Source: Variovorax sp. OV700 (GTDB taxonomy: Bacteria; Pseudomonadota; Gammaproteobacteria; Burkholderiales; Burkholderiaceae_C). Taken from it: a stretch of 64,000 nt of DNA. The notes beneath the pieces are model-generated. The model was not told the origin of the DNA. It did no database searches and worked only from the letters and a program-made list of their open reading frames with translations. Below are positions 43,148 to 52,160 of this stretch, in pieces (the stretch's first letter is position 1; each line of letters opens with the position of its first letter). The position numbers and the translations under genes are program-made. The stretch lies in the NCBI RefSeq assembly GCF_900099805.1, contig NZ_FNDR01000002.1, forward strand, positions 434,001-498,000, in the 5' to 3' direction.

Positions 43148-44671
43148 ATGGAAGTCCTCCACAACCTGGCGTTTGGTTTCTCGCACGCCCTCACGTGGCA
43201 GAACCTGATGTTCTGCGCCATCGGCTGCACGGTGGGCACACTGGTTGGCCTGCTGCCCGGCCTTGGCCCGCTGGCCACCATCAGCCTGCTGCTGCCGCTG
43301 ACCTATTCGATTCCCACGACCGGTGCGCTCATCATGCTGGCGGGCATCTACTACGGTGCGCAATATGGCGACAGCGTGAGCGCCATCACCATGAAGATCC
43401 CGCATGCGAGCAGCATCGTGGCCTGCATCGACGGGTATGCGATGACGCTGAAGGGGCAGACGGGCCTCGCACTCTTCACGGCAGGCTTCTCCAGCTTCAT
43501 CGGCGGCACGGTGGCCATCCTGGTGCTGTCGTTCTTCGCGCCGATGCTGGGTGAGGTCGCCTTCCTGTTCGGCCCGGCCGACTATGTCGCGATGATGCTG
43601 GTGGGCTTCGTGTGCGTGAGCTTCGTCACGACCGGCAGCCTGCTGAACGGGCTGGCGATGTGCATGATCGGCGTGCTGCTGGGAACGATCGGCACCGACG
43701 TGAACAGCGGCATGGCGCGCTTCACGCTGGACATGCCCTTTCTGACCGACGGTGTTGGCATCGTGAGCATCGCGCTGGGCTGCTTCGGCATTGCCGAGAT
43801 CACCAAGAACCTCGACTCCCGCGAAGAGCGCTCGCCCTTCAACGGCAAGATCAACCTCATTCCCACCTGGGCGGAATTCAAGCGGATCATCCCCAGCGCC
43901 CTGCGCGGCAGCGTGGTCGGCTCGCTGCTGGGCATCCTGCCCGGTGGCGGCCCCACCATCGCGCAGTTCGCTGCGTACGCGCTCGACAAGAAGGTCAGCA
44001 AGTACAAGCACGAGATCGGCACCGGCTGCATCGAGGGCGTGGCCGGTCAGGCCGCGGCCGACGAAGCGGCGGCGCGCACGAGCTTCATCCCGCTGATGAG
44101 CATCGGCATTCCCGAAAACGCCGTGATGGCGCTGATGCTGGCGGCCTTCATCATCAAGGGCATCCAGCCGGGGCCGAACATGATCGGCGCCCACCCTGAG
44201 CTGTTCTGGGGCCTGGTGGCCAGCATGTGGATCGGCAACGTGTTCCTCCTGGTGCTGAACGTGCCGCTGGTGCGCTACTGGCTCTCGGTGTTCAAGATTC
44301 CGTACAGCGTGCTGTTCCCGTCGATCCTGTTCTTCTGCTGCATCGGCACCTACAGCGTGAACAACAACCTCGAAGATGTCTTCATCACCTCCGCCTTCGG
44401 CTTCATGGGCTACATGTTCATGCGGCTCGAACTCGACGCCGCGCCGCTCATGCTCGGATTCATCCTCGGCCCGATGCTGGAGGAGAACTTCCGCCGCGCG
44501 ATGCTGCTGAGCCGCGGAAGCTTCGGCACCTTCGTGTCGCGTCCCATCAGCGGCACCTTGCTCAGCATGATCGGGGTCTTCGTCGTGTGGCAGGTGGTCG
44601 CTTTCGTCCTTCAGGCCCGAAAGAAAAGCGTCATCGGACGGACCCCCATGGCACTGGAACCGCAGGAGTAG
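43148..44671 (+). CDS. tctA: tripartite tricarboxylate transporter large permease
   Basis: A 507-residue inner-membrane permease with about 12 hydrophobic segments (PF01970). The N-terminal VGTLVGLLPGLGPLATISLLL and the second conserved repeat GSVVGSLLGILPGGGPTIAQF are the two inverted-repeat motifs of the family. FIIKGIQPGPNM and PMLEENFRRAM are also typical. It forms the transport path with TctB. The pair is placed downstream of the remnant stretch and upstream of a convergent DAHP synthase gene. Confidence 0.95.
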   Translation: MEVLHNLAFGFSHALTWQNLMFCAIGCTVGTLVGLLPGLGPLATISLLLPLTYSIPTTGALIMLAGIYYGAQYGDSVSAITMKIPHASSIVACIDGYAMTLKGQTGLALFTAGFSSFIGGTVAILVLSFFAPMLGEVAFLFGPADYVAMMLVGFVCVSFVTTGSLLNGLAMCMIGVLLGTIGTDVNSGMARFTLDMPFLTDGVGIVSIALGCFGIAEITKNLDSREERSPFNGKINLIPTWAEFKRIIPSALRGSVVGSLLGILPGGGPTIAQFAAYALDKKVSKYKHEIGTGCIEGVAGQAAADEAAARTSFIPLMSIGIPENAVMALMLAAFIIKGIQPGPNMIGAHPELFWGLVASMWIGNVFLLVLNVPLVRYWLSVFKIPYSVLFPSILFFCCIGTYSVNNNLEDVFITSAFGFMGYMFMRLELDAAPLMLGFILGPMLEENFRRAMLLSRGSFGTFVSRPISGTLLSMIGVFVVWQVVAFVLQARKKSVIGRTPMALEPQE

Positions 44672-44694
44672 TGGAAGACCGCCGCGTCTAGGCA

Positions 44695-44711
44695 GGGCTG
44701 CTGGTCAGCCC
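44695..44711. terminator. candidate terminator stem-loop
   Basis: GGGCTG-CTGGT-CAGCCC is a perfect six-pair stem in the 78-base gap between the convergent ends of tctA (44671) and the DAHP synthase gene (44750). There is no T-run, so Rho-independent action is uncertain. Confidence 0.4.
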
Positions 44712-44749
44712 GCGCGGCGCGGCAAGTGCAGTCCGCCCGCCCGGCCGGC

Positions 44750-45868
44750 TCACGACAGGCGCCGTCGCGCCTTGACCGCCGAAGCCAGACCCTCGAGCAC
44801 CGGCACCGTCTGAGCGAAGCCGATGCAGGCATCGGTGATCGAGACGCCGTGCTTCAGCGCGACGCCAGGCTTCAGGTCCTGGCGTCCTTCCTCGAGATGG
44901 CTCTCGATCATGATGCCCGTGATGCGCCGCTCGCCAGCCGCGATCTGCGCCGCCACGTCTTCGGCGACCACGATCTGCCGCTGGTGCTGCTTGCTGCTGT
45001 TGCCGTGCGAGACGTCGACCATGACCTGGGGCCGCAGGCCGTTCGCCACCAGCGCGTCGCAGCTGGCCGCGACATCGGCGGCCGAATAGTTGGGCGCCTT
45101 GCCACCGCGCAGGATCACGTGGCAGTCGTCGTTCCCGCGCGTCTCGAAGATCGCCGCCATGCCCATCTTGGTCATGCCTATGAAGGCATGCGGCGCGCGG
45201 GCGGCGAGGATGGCGTCGGCTGCGACCTTCACGCTGCCGTCCGTGCCATTCTTGAAGCCGACCGGGCAGCTCAGGCCCGATGCGAGCTGCCGATGGCTCT
45301 GGCTCTCGGTGGTGCGCGCGCCGATGGCACCCCAGGCGATCAGGTCGGCAATGAACTGCGGGCTCAGCAGGTCGAGGAACTCGGTGCCCGTCGGCAGGCC
45401 CAGCGTGGTCAGCTCGAGCAGCAGGCGGCGCGCGCGCTCCAGCCCTTCGTTGATCGCGAAGCTGCCGTCCAGGTGCGGGTCGTTGATGTAGCCCTTCCAG
45501 CCCACGGTGGTGCGCGGCTTCTCGAAATAGGCCCGCATCACGATCAGAAGGTCGTCCTGCAGCGAATCGGCCACCGTCTTCAAGCGCTGCGCATATTCGA
45601 TGGCCTGGTCGTGGTCGTGGATGGAGCAGGGGCCGACCACCACGATCAGCCGGTCATCGCGACCGTGGAGCACGTCGGCAATGGCCGCGCGGCTGCCTTC
45701 GACCAGCGCCAGCGTGTTGTCGCGCACCGGCACGCGTTCCTGCAGCAGGGCAGGGGTCATTAGCGGACGAACGGCGCCGATGCGCACGTCGTCGATGCGA
45801 GTGGTGTCGAGCGTGCTGTCGCGGGAGCCGATTTCGGCGTCGTGGAGGGGGTCGTCGAGACGGGGCAT
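44750..45868 (-). CDS. aroG: class I 3-deoxy-7-phosphoheptulonate synthase
   Basis: A 372-residue DAHP synthase that condenses phosphoenolpyruvate and erythrose 4-phosphate at the head of the shikimate pathway. Family motifs are VVVGPCSIHDHDQA, FEKPRTTVGWKGYINDP, GARTTESQSHRQLASGL, VGFKNGTDGS and MVDVSHGNSSK. The N-terminal stretch (RIDDVRIGAVRPLM) resembles the regulatory strand that binds aromatic amino acids in AroF/AroG/AroH. ATG 45868 is the start; the longer frame to 46252 has no family support. AroF, AroG and AroH subtype cannot be told apart here. The gene stands alone. Confidence 0.93.
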   Translation of the reverse strand: MPRLDDPLHDAEIGSRDSTLDTTRIDDVRIGAVRPLMTPALLQERVPVRDNTLALVEGSRAAIADVLHGRDDRLIVVVGPCSIHDHDQAIEYAQRLKTVADSLQDDLLIVMRAYFEKPRTTVGWKGYINDPHLDGSFAINEGLERARRLLLELTTLGLPTGTEFLDLLSPQFIADLIAWGAIGARTTESQSHRQLASGLSCPVGFKNGTDGSVKVAADAILAARAPHAFIGMTKMGMAAIFETRGNDDCHVILRGGKAPNYSAADVAASCDALVANGLRPQVMVDVSHGNSSKQHQRQIVVAEDVAAQIAAGERRITGIMIESHLEEGRQDLKPGVALKHGVSITDACIGFAQTVPVLEGLASAVKARRRLS

Positions 45869-45944
45869 GGTCGTGGCTGTGATTTTCGAACTGGGCTTTT
45901 CCGATTGTCTTCGAAGGCGCCCACAGCCGAGCTGCTTGCCGCAA

Positions 45945-47087
45945 CTACGTGTGCGGCACGTCCGGATGCGGACGAAGATCGACCCGCGCCCCTGCAACTT
46001 TGCAGTTCCCGATGTCGAGGATGAAGCGCATATGCGGCCCGTCGACAAGAATCTGGAGCTTGAGCCGCGCCGTGATCCTGTCGCAGCCCAGCTGCGCGCC
46101 CCGCCAATTGGCCACTGCATCGCCGGCTGACAATGAAGCCATCTCGACGGCCAGGCCCTGGCCGAGGGCGTCTGAGTGCAATCCAACCGCATTGCGACCT
46201 TCGCCTCGTCCCTCCAATCGCACTTGCAGGCCCGGCACGGCAAGGAGTCCATCGCCGAGCTGCACCTCGCCGGAAATCGCGGTGCGGCCCAGCAACAGGC
46301 GCGCCTGTTCCGTCAGTCCTTGGCCCTGGCCCCCACCGCTCTGGCGCAGCATCGTCTCGGCGAAAGCCTTCAGCTGCAGCTTGCCGCGTTCCGAGACCCA
46401 CGGGCTCAGCAACGCGCCGCGGCGTTCGAATTCCACACCCGCGAGCGGTGCCGATGCGAACTGATAAAGATAGCTGCGCCCATTCGGCGCATCGACATAC
46501 AGGCCCAGGCGACTCACGCCCATGCGCGAATCCGGGCCCAGATGCTCGACCGTCGCATCGTTGAAGTCGATCTGCCCCTGTCGTATCGGCACCGTCACCT
46601 CGGCATCGAACAGCAGATGCGCGTCGGTGATCTCTCCGCGGACCGTGCCGTCTGCCTCACCGAGCGGGCCGAGGCTCCACGCGTCGGCCGGCGGCGTGTC
46701 GGGTGCGGCCGCGCCCGCACTCCGCAAGGCGTCCCACGCGGCGCGAATCGGCGGCGGCACGGTCAACGGGCCATGCAGCTTCACGCCCGAGAGCTCTGCC
46801 TCGACCGCCTGGATGGCAGACAGACGCGGTGGGCCGGCATCGGTCCGCAGCTGCGCCACCAATTCATGCACGACGATGCGGTCGATCTCCAGCACCAGTG
46901 CCCCCGAAGCAAGCCGGAGTGCGCTCGCCTCGAATTGCCGCGCGCCGACTCCGATTACGCCGTCTTGTTTGGGTTGCCAGGTGACGCCCTCGAGCGACCA
47001 GCGATCGCGAGCGGCCTTGTCGGAAGCTCCGAGTTCCAGCCCAAGCAAGAGATCGACGAGGGAGGCCGCGAGTGGGACGCTGCTCAT
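45945..47087 (-). CDS. conserved hypothetical protein, 380 residues
   Basis: A 380-residue protein without signal peptide or transmembrane helix. ATG 47087 starts SSVPLAASLVDLLLGLELG; the frame upstream to 47246 lacks coding sense. The sequence is rich in beta-strand-like alternation, with repeated VE(L/A)-x-G(V)KLHG-like and LxVDAPNGRSYLY segments. No catalytic motif is recognised. A lipid- or envelope-related role has been suggested for other long beta-strand proteins, but nothing in this sequence decides it. It diverges from the histidine kinase gene with a 173-base gap, so the two may be co-regulated. Confidence 0.7.
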   Translation of the reverse strand: MSSVPLAASLVDLLLGLELGASDKAARDRWSLEGVTWQPKQDGVIGVGARQFEASALRLASGALVLEIDRIVVHELVAQLRTDAGPPRLSAIQAVEAELSGVKLHGPLTVPPPIRAAWDALRSAGAAAPDTPPADAWSLGPLGEADGTVRGEITDAHLLFDAEVTVPIRQGQIDFNDATVEHLGPDSRMGVSRLGLYVDAPNGRSYLYQFASAPLAGVEFERRGALLSPWVSERGKLQLKAFAETMLRQSGGGQGQGLTEQARLLLGRTAISGEVQLGDGLLAVPGLQVRLEGRGEGRNAVGLHSDALGQGLAVEMASLSAGDAVANWRGAQLGCDRITARLKLQILVDGPHMRFILDIGNCKVAGARVDLRPHPDVPHT

Positions 47088-47260
47088 GCGGCTTTGTACC
47101 AGACGTGGGGCCGAAGCAGATCCGCCCACTCGATAAGCGCCTGGTTTGGCCGGGCACATAATTGTGACCTGATGAAAGCATCTTCCGTTGCCCTGGGCCA
47201 CCACACTCTTCGCGTCGCGATGGTGGCGGTCGATGCTTGCTTCCAAGGCAGACGCAATTC

Positions 47261-49237
47261 ATGAAGCCCGGCCGCAGCGGTGGTTGGTGGGCGGGCCGGT
47301 GGATGGCAAAGCTGTGGCTGGCGTTGCCGCTGGCAGCCTTGCCTTGCGCGCACGCGAATGAGCCACCGGCCGCTGACGAGGTGCAGCAGGGCGACAGCGT
47401 TCTTCACATCACCCAGGCCGAATTGCTCTCCATTTCCGGTTCGGGCTATTCCGCCCCTCCGCGGCGTGCGGACGATGCCGGGTTGCCGAGTGTCGGGTGG
47501 AAGACGGTCGCTCTTCCGCATACGGCCAGTCGCGAACTGGTGCCCACGTCGACGGGTGGCGAGCGAACCGTCACCGACTGGTACCGCATCGATCTGGCCC
47601 AGCTGGCGCCGTCGGTACGGCAGCGTTTTCTCTACCTTCCGCGCTGGAAGACCCTGGGCCACATCGCGGTGTATGGCGACGGCATGCTGCTCTATCAATC
47701 GCATGGCAGCCCCGTGCACAACGCCTACAACCATCCGCTGTTGCTGCCGTTGAATGCAGCGGCCCATGCGTTGTCCCCGGCGTCCGTGCTGATTCGCGTC
47801 GACCGGCTGCGCAGCAGCGGGAGCGGATTTTCGACGGTATGGGTCGGCGACAAGGACTCGCTGATCTGGCGCTACCAGGCGCGCGAGTTGCTGCAGGTGC
47901 AGTTGCCGTTCATGGGCAGCGCCGCGTTCCTCGCGGTGGGTGCATTCGCCTTGGCGGTGTGGCTGGGCAAAAGGCGCGAATCGCTTTACCTGTTGTTCTT
48001 TGCGATCTCGACGATGGCTTTCCTGCGTACGCTTCACTACTACGTGAACGGCGAGAACCTCCCGATCTCGGATGAGTGGTTCGAGTGGATCACCGTGGCC
48101 TCGTTGCTCTGGCTGATCATTCTCATCCACCTGTTTCTGCAGCGCCTGCACCAGCAGCCCTCGGCCTGGCTGACCCGTTCTTCGGTGGCCTTGGCGGCGG
48201 CCAGCAGCATCGCGACGCTGCCTCATGCGTCGTTCGCCAGCCTGTATCTGCTCACGCCGCTGCTCAACCTGATGGTGCTGCCGGTGGCGGTGCTGATCTT
48301 TGCGGTGAACATGCGCAAGGCGCTGCGCGCCAAATTGCCCGAGGGGCGGCTGGTGGCGGGCTGGGCCGTGCTGGCGGTCGCCTTCACCTCGTACGACGGG
48401 CTCTTGCAGAACAACCTGGTCAGCCCGGAGAGCGTGTACACCTCGCCCTACGCCATCATCGGCCTGTTCTTCATCTTCTCGTACATCATGTTCCAGCTGT
48501 ACACGGGCGCGTTTGCCGAGGTGGCCCGGCTGAACAAGGGTCTGGCCCAGCGCCTGCAAGCGCGCGAAGCCGAGCTGGAGCAGAGCTACCAGCGCATGCG
48601 CGTGATCGAGAACGAGCACATGCTCGGTGCCGAGCGGCGGCGCCTGATGCAGGACATGCACGACGGGCTGGGTTCGTCGCTGATCAGCGCCATCCGTTCG
48701 GTCGAGCAGGGCGCCATGAACAAGGTCGAGGTCTCGGGCGTGCTCAAGGGCTGCATGGAGGACCTGAGGCTGGCGATCGACTCCATGGAAAGCGTGGACG
48801 CCGACTTGCTGCTGTTGCTGGCGACCTTGCGTTTTCGCCTGGCGCCGCGCATCGAGAGCGCCGGACTCTCGCTGCGTTGGGAAGTGCAGTCGGTGCCAGC
48901 GCTGCCGTGGCTGGACCCGGGCAGCGCGCTGCACATTCTGCGCATCATGCAGGAATGCGTGGCCAACGTGCTGCGCCACACGCAGGCCACCAGCATCTGC
49001 TTCAGTACCGCCACGGATGGCCAGGGCGTGCGCGTGGTGATCGAAGACAACGGGGCGGGCTTCGCCGTGGACGAGGCCCTGCGTCGAAGTGGCCGGGGGC
49101 TGCGCAACCAGGAGCGGCGCGCATCGGCCATCGGCGGCACCGTGAGCTGGGAGTCGAGCAGCGCCGGAACCCGCTTCACGCTCTGGTTGCCTCTCCACCG
49201 CGGGGCCATGCCGAAGACGACTGCTGTCACGTCCTAG
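47261..49237 (+). CDS. 7TMR-DISM-type NarL-family sensor histidine kinase
   Basis: A 658-residue membrane kinase. A signal peptide (to about residue 33) precedes a periplasmic beta-rich ligand domain (about 40-220). Seven hydrophobic helices (about 230-415, 7TMR-DISM layout) and a coiled coil follow. The HisKA_3 phosphoacceptor is His467 in QDMHDGLGSSL. The HATPase domain shows the N-box with VLRHTQAT and the G1 box VIEDNGAGF. It is likely to respond to a carbohydrate-like ligand and phosphorylate a NarL-type regulator. No response-regulator gene is adjacent, so it is an orphan. ATG 47261 begins the leader. Confidence 0.92.
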   Translation: MKPGRSGGWWAGRWMAKLWLALPLAALPCAHANEPPAADEVQQGDSVLHITQAELLSISGSGYSAPPRRADDAGLPSVGWKTVALPHTASRELVPTSTGGERTVTDWYRIDLAQLAPSVRQRFLYLPRWKTLGHIAVYGDGMLLYQSHGSPVHNAYNHPLLLPLNAAAHALSPASVLIRVDRLRSSGSGFSTVWVGDKDSLIWRYQARELLQVQLPFMGSAAFLAVGAFALAVWLGKRRESLYLLFFAISTMAFLRTLHYYVNGENLPISDEWFEWITVASLLWLIILIHLFLQRLHQQPSAWLTRSSVALAAASSIATLPHASFASLYLLTPLLNLMVLPVAVLIFAVNMRKALRAKLPEGRLVAGWAVLAVAFTSYDGLLQNNLVSPESVYTSPYAIIGLFFIFSYIMFQLYTGAFAEVARLNKGLAQRLQAREAELEQSYQRMRVIENEHMLGAERRRLMQDMHDGLGSSLISAIRSVEQGAMNKVEVSGVLKGCMEDLRLAIDSMESVDADLLLLLATLRFRLAPRIESAGLSLRWEVQSVPALPWLDPGSALHILRIMQECVANVLRHTQATSICFSTATDGQGVRVVIEDNGAGFAVDEALRRSGRGLRNQERRASAIGGTVSWESSSAGTRFTLWLPLHRGAMPKTTAVTS

Positions 49238-49249
49238 GCGACTTCTCCC

Positions 49250-49507
49250 TCATTTGTCGAACGACCCGCAGACATGGTCCACCCATTCGGACCGGGCGAT
49301 CTCGTCAAAGGTCGGATCCACGGATCCAAAATCGCCGAGCATCGCCAGGAATCCCTTGCTGACGTCGGCCTGGTCGGCTGCGCGCAGCCATCCCATCTCG
49401 CAGTCTTCGCAGTGCGCATAGATCCGATGATTCGTGATGTCGTGCTGCAGCACCAGCCGGCCGTGCCCGCAGTTCTCGCACATGCGGGTCCAATAGGAGG
49501 TCTTCAT
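49250..49507 (-). CDS. small zinc-ribbon-like protein
   Basis: An 85-residue protein with two Cys pairs: CENCG near residue 10 and CEDCE near residue 34. They could form one zinc knuckle. The remainder is acidic and helical (DQADVSKGFLAMLGDFGS), with one further Cys near the end. No named family is recognised. The gene lies downstream of the fibre locus on the same strand, with 91 bases between, and convergent with the kinase gene. A nucleic-acid- or protein-binding role is inferred from the knuckle only. Confidence 0.65.
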   Translation of the reverse strand: MKTSYWTRMCENCGHGRLVLQHDITNHRIYAHCEDCEMGWLRAADQADVSKGFLAMLGDFGSVDPTFDEIARSEWVDHVCGSFDK

Positions 49508-49598
49508 TTGCTATGCAGGCTGTGAAATGGCTGGTGCCGGCCCTGCGCGGCCATGGCAACCCGGCGCCGACTGTCGCCGGTAACCGCGGTCCGGGGGT

Positions 49599-49892
49599 TC
49601 AGAGGCCGTGAATGAGGTACACCCCGCGCGGGGACGAGGGCACCTTCAGCGTGTACTCGCCCACCCTGGAAAAGTGGTACTCGCGGCCGTTGAAAGAGGC
49701 TGATCTGGTGTTGGTCCAGATGCGGTATTCGTAGCCGTCTTTGAGAGGAGTGACCTGCACCACGCGCATTACCGGGGGCACGACCACCTTGAAGCTCAGC
49801 TGGCGCGTGGCGCTGACGGCCGTCGCCCCGGGCATGGTCTCCGCCGCGCAGGCAGGCGGCAGAAGAAGCAATGCGGACAGGGCGCCTTCCAT
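49599..49892 (-). CDS. small exported protein of the surface-fibre locus
   Basis: A 97-residue protein starting at ATG 49892 after AGGGGTGTGC, with a leader (ALSALLLLPPACAAE). The mature part has LSFKVVVPPVMRVVQV, which aligns with LDFKIVVPKVLFLQVG in the subunit encoded at 54199. The C-terminal part is Tyr/Arg-rich (DGYEYRIW, FNGREYHF). It is the last gene of the fibre locus, about 180 bases beyond the barrel gene. It may be a third, shorter subunit or a tip/adaptor protein; no family is named. Confidence 0.65.
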   Translation of the reverse strand: MEGALSALLLLPPACAAETMPGATAVSATRQLSFKVVVPPVMRVVQVTPLKDGYEYRIWTNTRSASFNGREYHFSRVGEYTLKVPSSPRGVYLIHGL

Positions 49893-50069
49893 GCACACCC
49901 CTGTAAATATCCTGCTCCCGGACATAAGGTTTACCCCCCGAAAAACACTGGGCTGCAGGCATCTTGGCGATGCCCGACCTTCGTATATCGGCAGCGGGCT
50001 TCAAAAGTGAAGACCGCAGGGGCAAGTAAATACAGCACGCGCGGTGAGCGCAACTGCCTTTCGTCGGAT

Positions 50070-52160
50070 TCACCGGTCTTTCTGGATCGGGAAGTCGGTC
50101 ATGGCGGCGTCTCGCACGTAGACGTTGACGCGCCGCGATGGGGAACCGGCACTGCTCCAGGGCAGGGGCAGGTTGTCCTGGACCAGCTCGATCTGGTGGC
50201 TGCCGGCGGCCACGGAGGGGAAGCTGTAGCGGCCCTGGGCGTCGGTGCGGGCCACGTAGCCGCGGTCGAGCACCACCGTCACGCCCGGAACGCCGCCTTC
50301 GCTGGCCTCGCGCAGTCCGTTGTTGTTCTGGTCGAAGAAGACATAGCCCTCGAGCTTGCCCGCGCCGGCGCCCGGGAGGCCGCCGATCGGTGCGCTGGCC
50401 ACGCCCGCGCGGCTCTCGTAGCGAAGCGCCACCATGAACGAGCGGTTGGAGGGAAGCACGCGCACGGCCTGCTGCATGGCCGTCGTCAGTGCGGACACCA
50501 CGGCCGGGTTGAGCGACTCCTGCCCGCGTGAGGCGGCGTACTGGGCGATGAACGACCAGCCCAGGCCCAGCGGCCAGCTCAGGCGCGCGTTGGCGCTCAA
50601 GAAGCGCGAATCGGTGTCGCCGATGCCGTTGCTGCCGCGCAGGCTCAGGTCGAGCCGGGCGCCAGCGGCCAGCGGCGTGCTGCCGAGCACGCCCCAGTGC
50701 ACGGTGCGCGAATCGACCCCGGCCTGGCGCGATTGCTCGTAGGCCAGCGAGGTCGAGAGCGTCTGGTCCTCGCTGACCGCCCAGGCGTGGTCGACGCCGG
50801 TGCGCAGCACGCGCAGGTCGGTGCCGTGCGCAACGTCGGTGCGCCACTGGCTGTAGCCCCAGTCGGACTTGTGTTCCCAGGTGAGCTGCGCCGACTGGGC
50901 GGCATAACTGCCGGTGCGGGCGGCCACGTTGCCGGAGATCGAGTCGCGCGAATCGAAGCGAAAGCGGCCGAAGAGGTTGCCGTACAGCGAGCGGCGCTGC
51001 AGCCCGCTCACGCTGTCGCTCACCTCGATGTTGCCGCCCAGTTGCCATTGGCGGGAGGAGACGTCGCCGCGCCACGAGGCACCCCGCAGGTCGCTGGGCA
51101 GCGAGTCGCCGCCCCAGCGCAGCGAGGGCTGAAAATAGAACACTGATGCGCTCTGCTGCATCAGCTCCGTGCGCCAGGTCGCATCGACCCAGCCGCCGGT
51201 GGCCGAATCGCGCGCTGCGCGTGACGAGGCGTCGGAGGGCTGCCCGTTGCTGTGCGCCAGGTTGGCCTGCACGCGCAGGCCGCCCACGCGTTCGCCAACA
51301 CCGCCATAGCCTTTGCCGACCGACTCGGCCCAGGGGGCCTGGCCTTGCCAGGAGACGGCGCTCCACACCGAGCGGGTGTCCTGGGCAAAGCCGGACACGC
51401 CGTTGGCGTTGAAATTGCGCGTTTCCACCAACTGGACCGCCGCATCGGTGCGGCCCAGCGCGTAGGGCCCGTCGCTGCCGCTCAGTTGGGTCTGGGCCCC
51501 GGCGCCCGCCGCGGTGCCCCGCCCGGACGTGAAGCCCTGAGACGAAATGCCGTCGAAATAGCCCAGCCGGCCAGCCGACGCATTCAATATGGTCCGCCCC
51601 GGCTGCTCGATGCTGAGCGACGCGCCCTCGATCGGCAGGCTGGGCAGGTAGACCCGGCCGACACCGCGTGCGAGCGGCGTGCTCGCCATGTTGATGTTGC
51701 CGATGCTGTTGTTGCCAAACCAGCCGCCGTTGAAAGGCATGGCGCGCTGGTCGATGCGCCAGGTGCTGCCGCTGAGGTAGGTGTATGGCACCTGCGTGAC
51801 CGGCGTGCCGGTGGTGCCATAGAGCGCAATGCCGCTGACCGGCACGGAATTTCGGTTCAGGTTCAGGTTGGCGGAAAGCGTGCCGTAGTCGGGCGTGTCG
51901 AGGTAGCCCGAGAACAGCAGCGAATCGTTGCGTGAGCGCGCGGACCCACTTTGCTGGGTGGACTGGCCCTCGATGGTCCAGCCGCGCGGCCAGCCGCTGC
52001 CCTGGACCTGGGGCTCATCGATCGGCGCGGCCTGCGGACTGTCGTCGAGCACGCGGTCGATGTATTGCGCCGCTTCGGGCTGCGCCCATGCGGATGTGCC
52101 GCCCAGCACCTGCCCCGCGCCGCACAACCCGAGGGCGCCGTAACGGAGCCAGCGCCTCAT
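50070..52160 (-). CDS. outer-membrane usher-like barrel with SdrD_B/CnaB-like C-terminal domain
   Basis: A 696-residue exported protein (leader ending SAWA), overlapping the chaperone stop (ATGA). The middle (about residues 60-600) consists of alternating amphipathic strands typical of an outer-membrane barrel, for example SLAYEQSRQAGVDSRTV. The C-terminal part has GYVFFDQNNNGLREASE, GVPGVTVVLDRGYVARTD and GRYSFPSVAAGSHQIEL, the pattern of SdrD_B/CnaB-like beta-sandwich domains that ends CooC/TcfC-type alternate ushers. The canonical FimD plug and signature are not obvious. It is adjacent to a PapD-like chaperone and two subunits, so secretion of the fibre is the likely role. Confidence 0.78.
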   Translation of the reverse strand: MRRWLRYGALGLCGAGQVLGGTSAWAQPEAAQYIDRVLDDSPQAAPIDEPQVQGSGWPRGWTIEGQSTQQSGSARSRNDSLLFSGYLDTPDYGTLSANLNLNRNSVPVSGIALYGTTGTPVTQVPYTYLSGSTWRIDQRAMPFNGGWFGNNSIGNINMASTPLARGVGRVYLPSLPIEGASLSIEQPGRTILNASAGRLGYFDGISSQGFTSGRGTAAGAGAQTQLSGSDGPYALGRTDAAVQLVETRNFNANGVSGFAQDTRSVWSAVSWQGQAPWAESVGKGYGGVGERVGGLRVQANLAHSNGQPSDASSRAARDSATGGWVDATWRTELMQQSASVFYFQPSLRWGGDSLPSDLRGASWRGDVSSRQWQLGGNIEVSDSVSGLQRRSLYGNLFGRFRFDSRDSISGNVAARTGSYAAQSAQLTWEHKSDWGYSQWRTDVAHGTDLRVLRTGVDHAWAVSEDQTLSTSLAYEQSRQAGVDSRTVHWGVLGSTPLAAGARLDLSLRGSNGIGDTDSRFLSANARLSWPLGLGWSFIAQYAASRGQESLNPAVVSALTTAMQQAVRVLPSNRSFMVALRYESRAGVASAPIGGLPGAGAGKLEGYVFFDQNNNGLREASEGGVPGVTVVLDRGYVARTDAQGRYSFPSVAAGSHQIELVQDNLPLPWSSAGSPSRRVNVYVRDAAMTDFPIQKDR

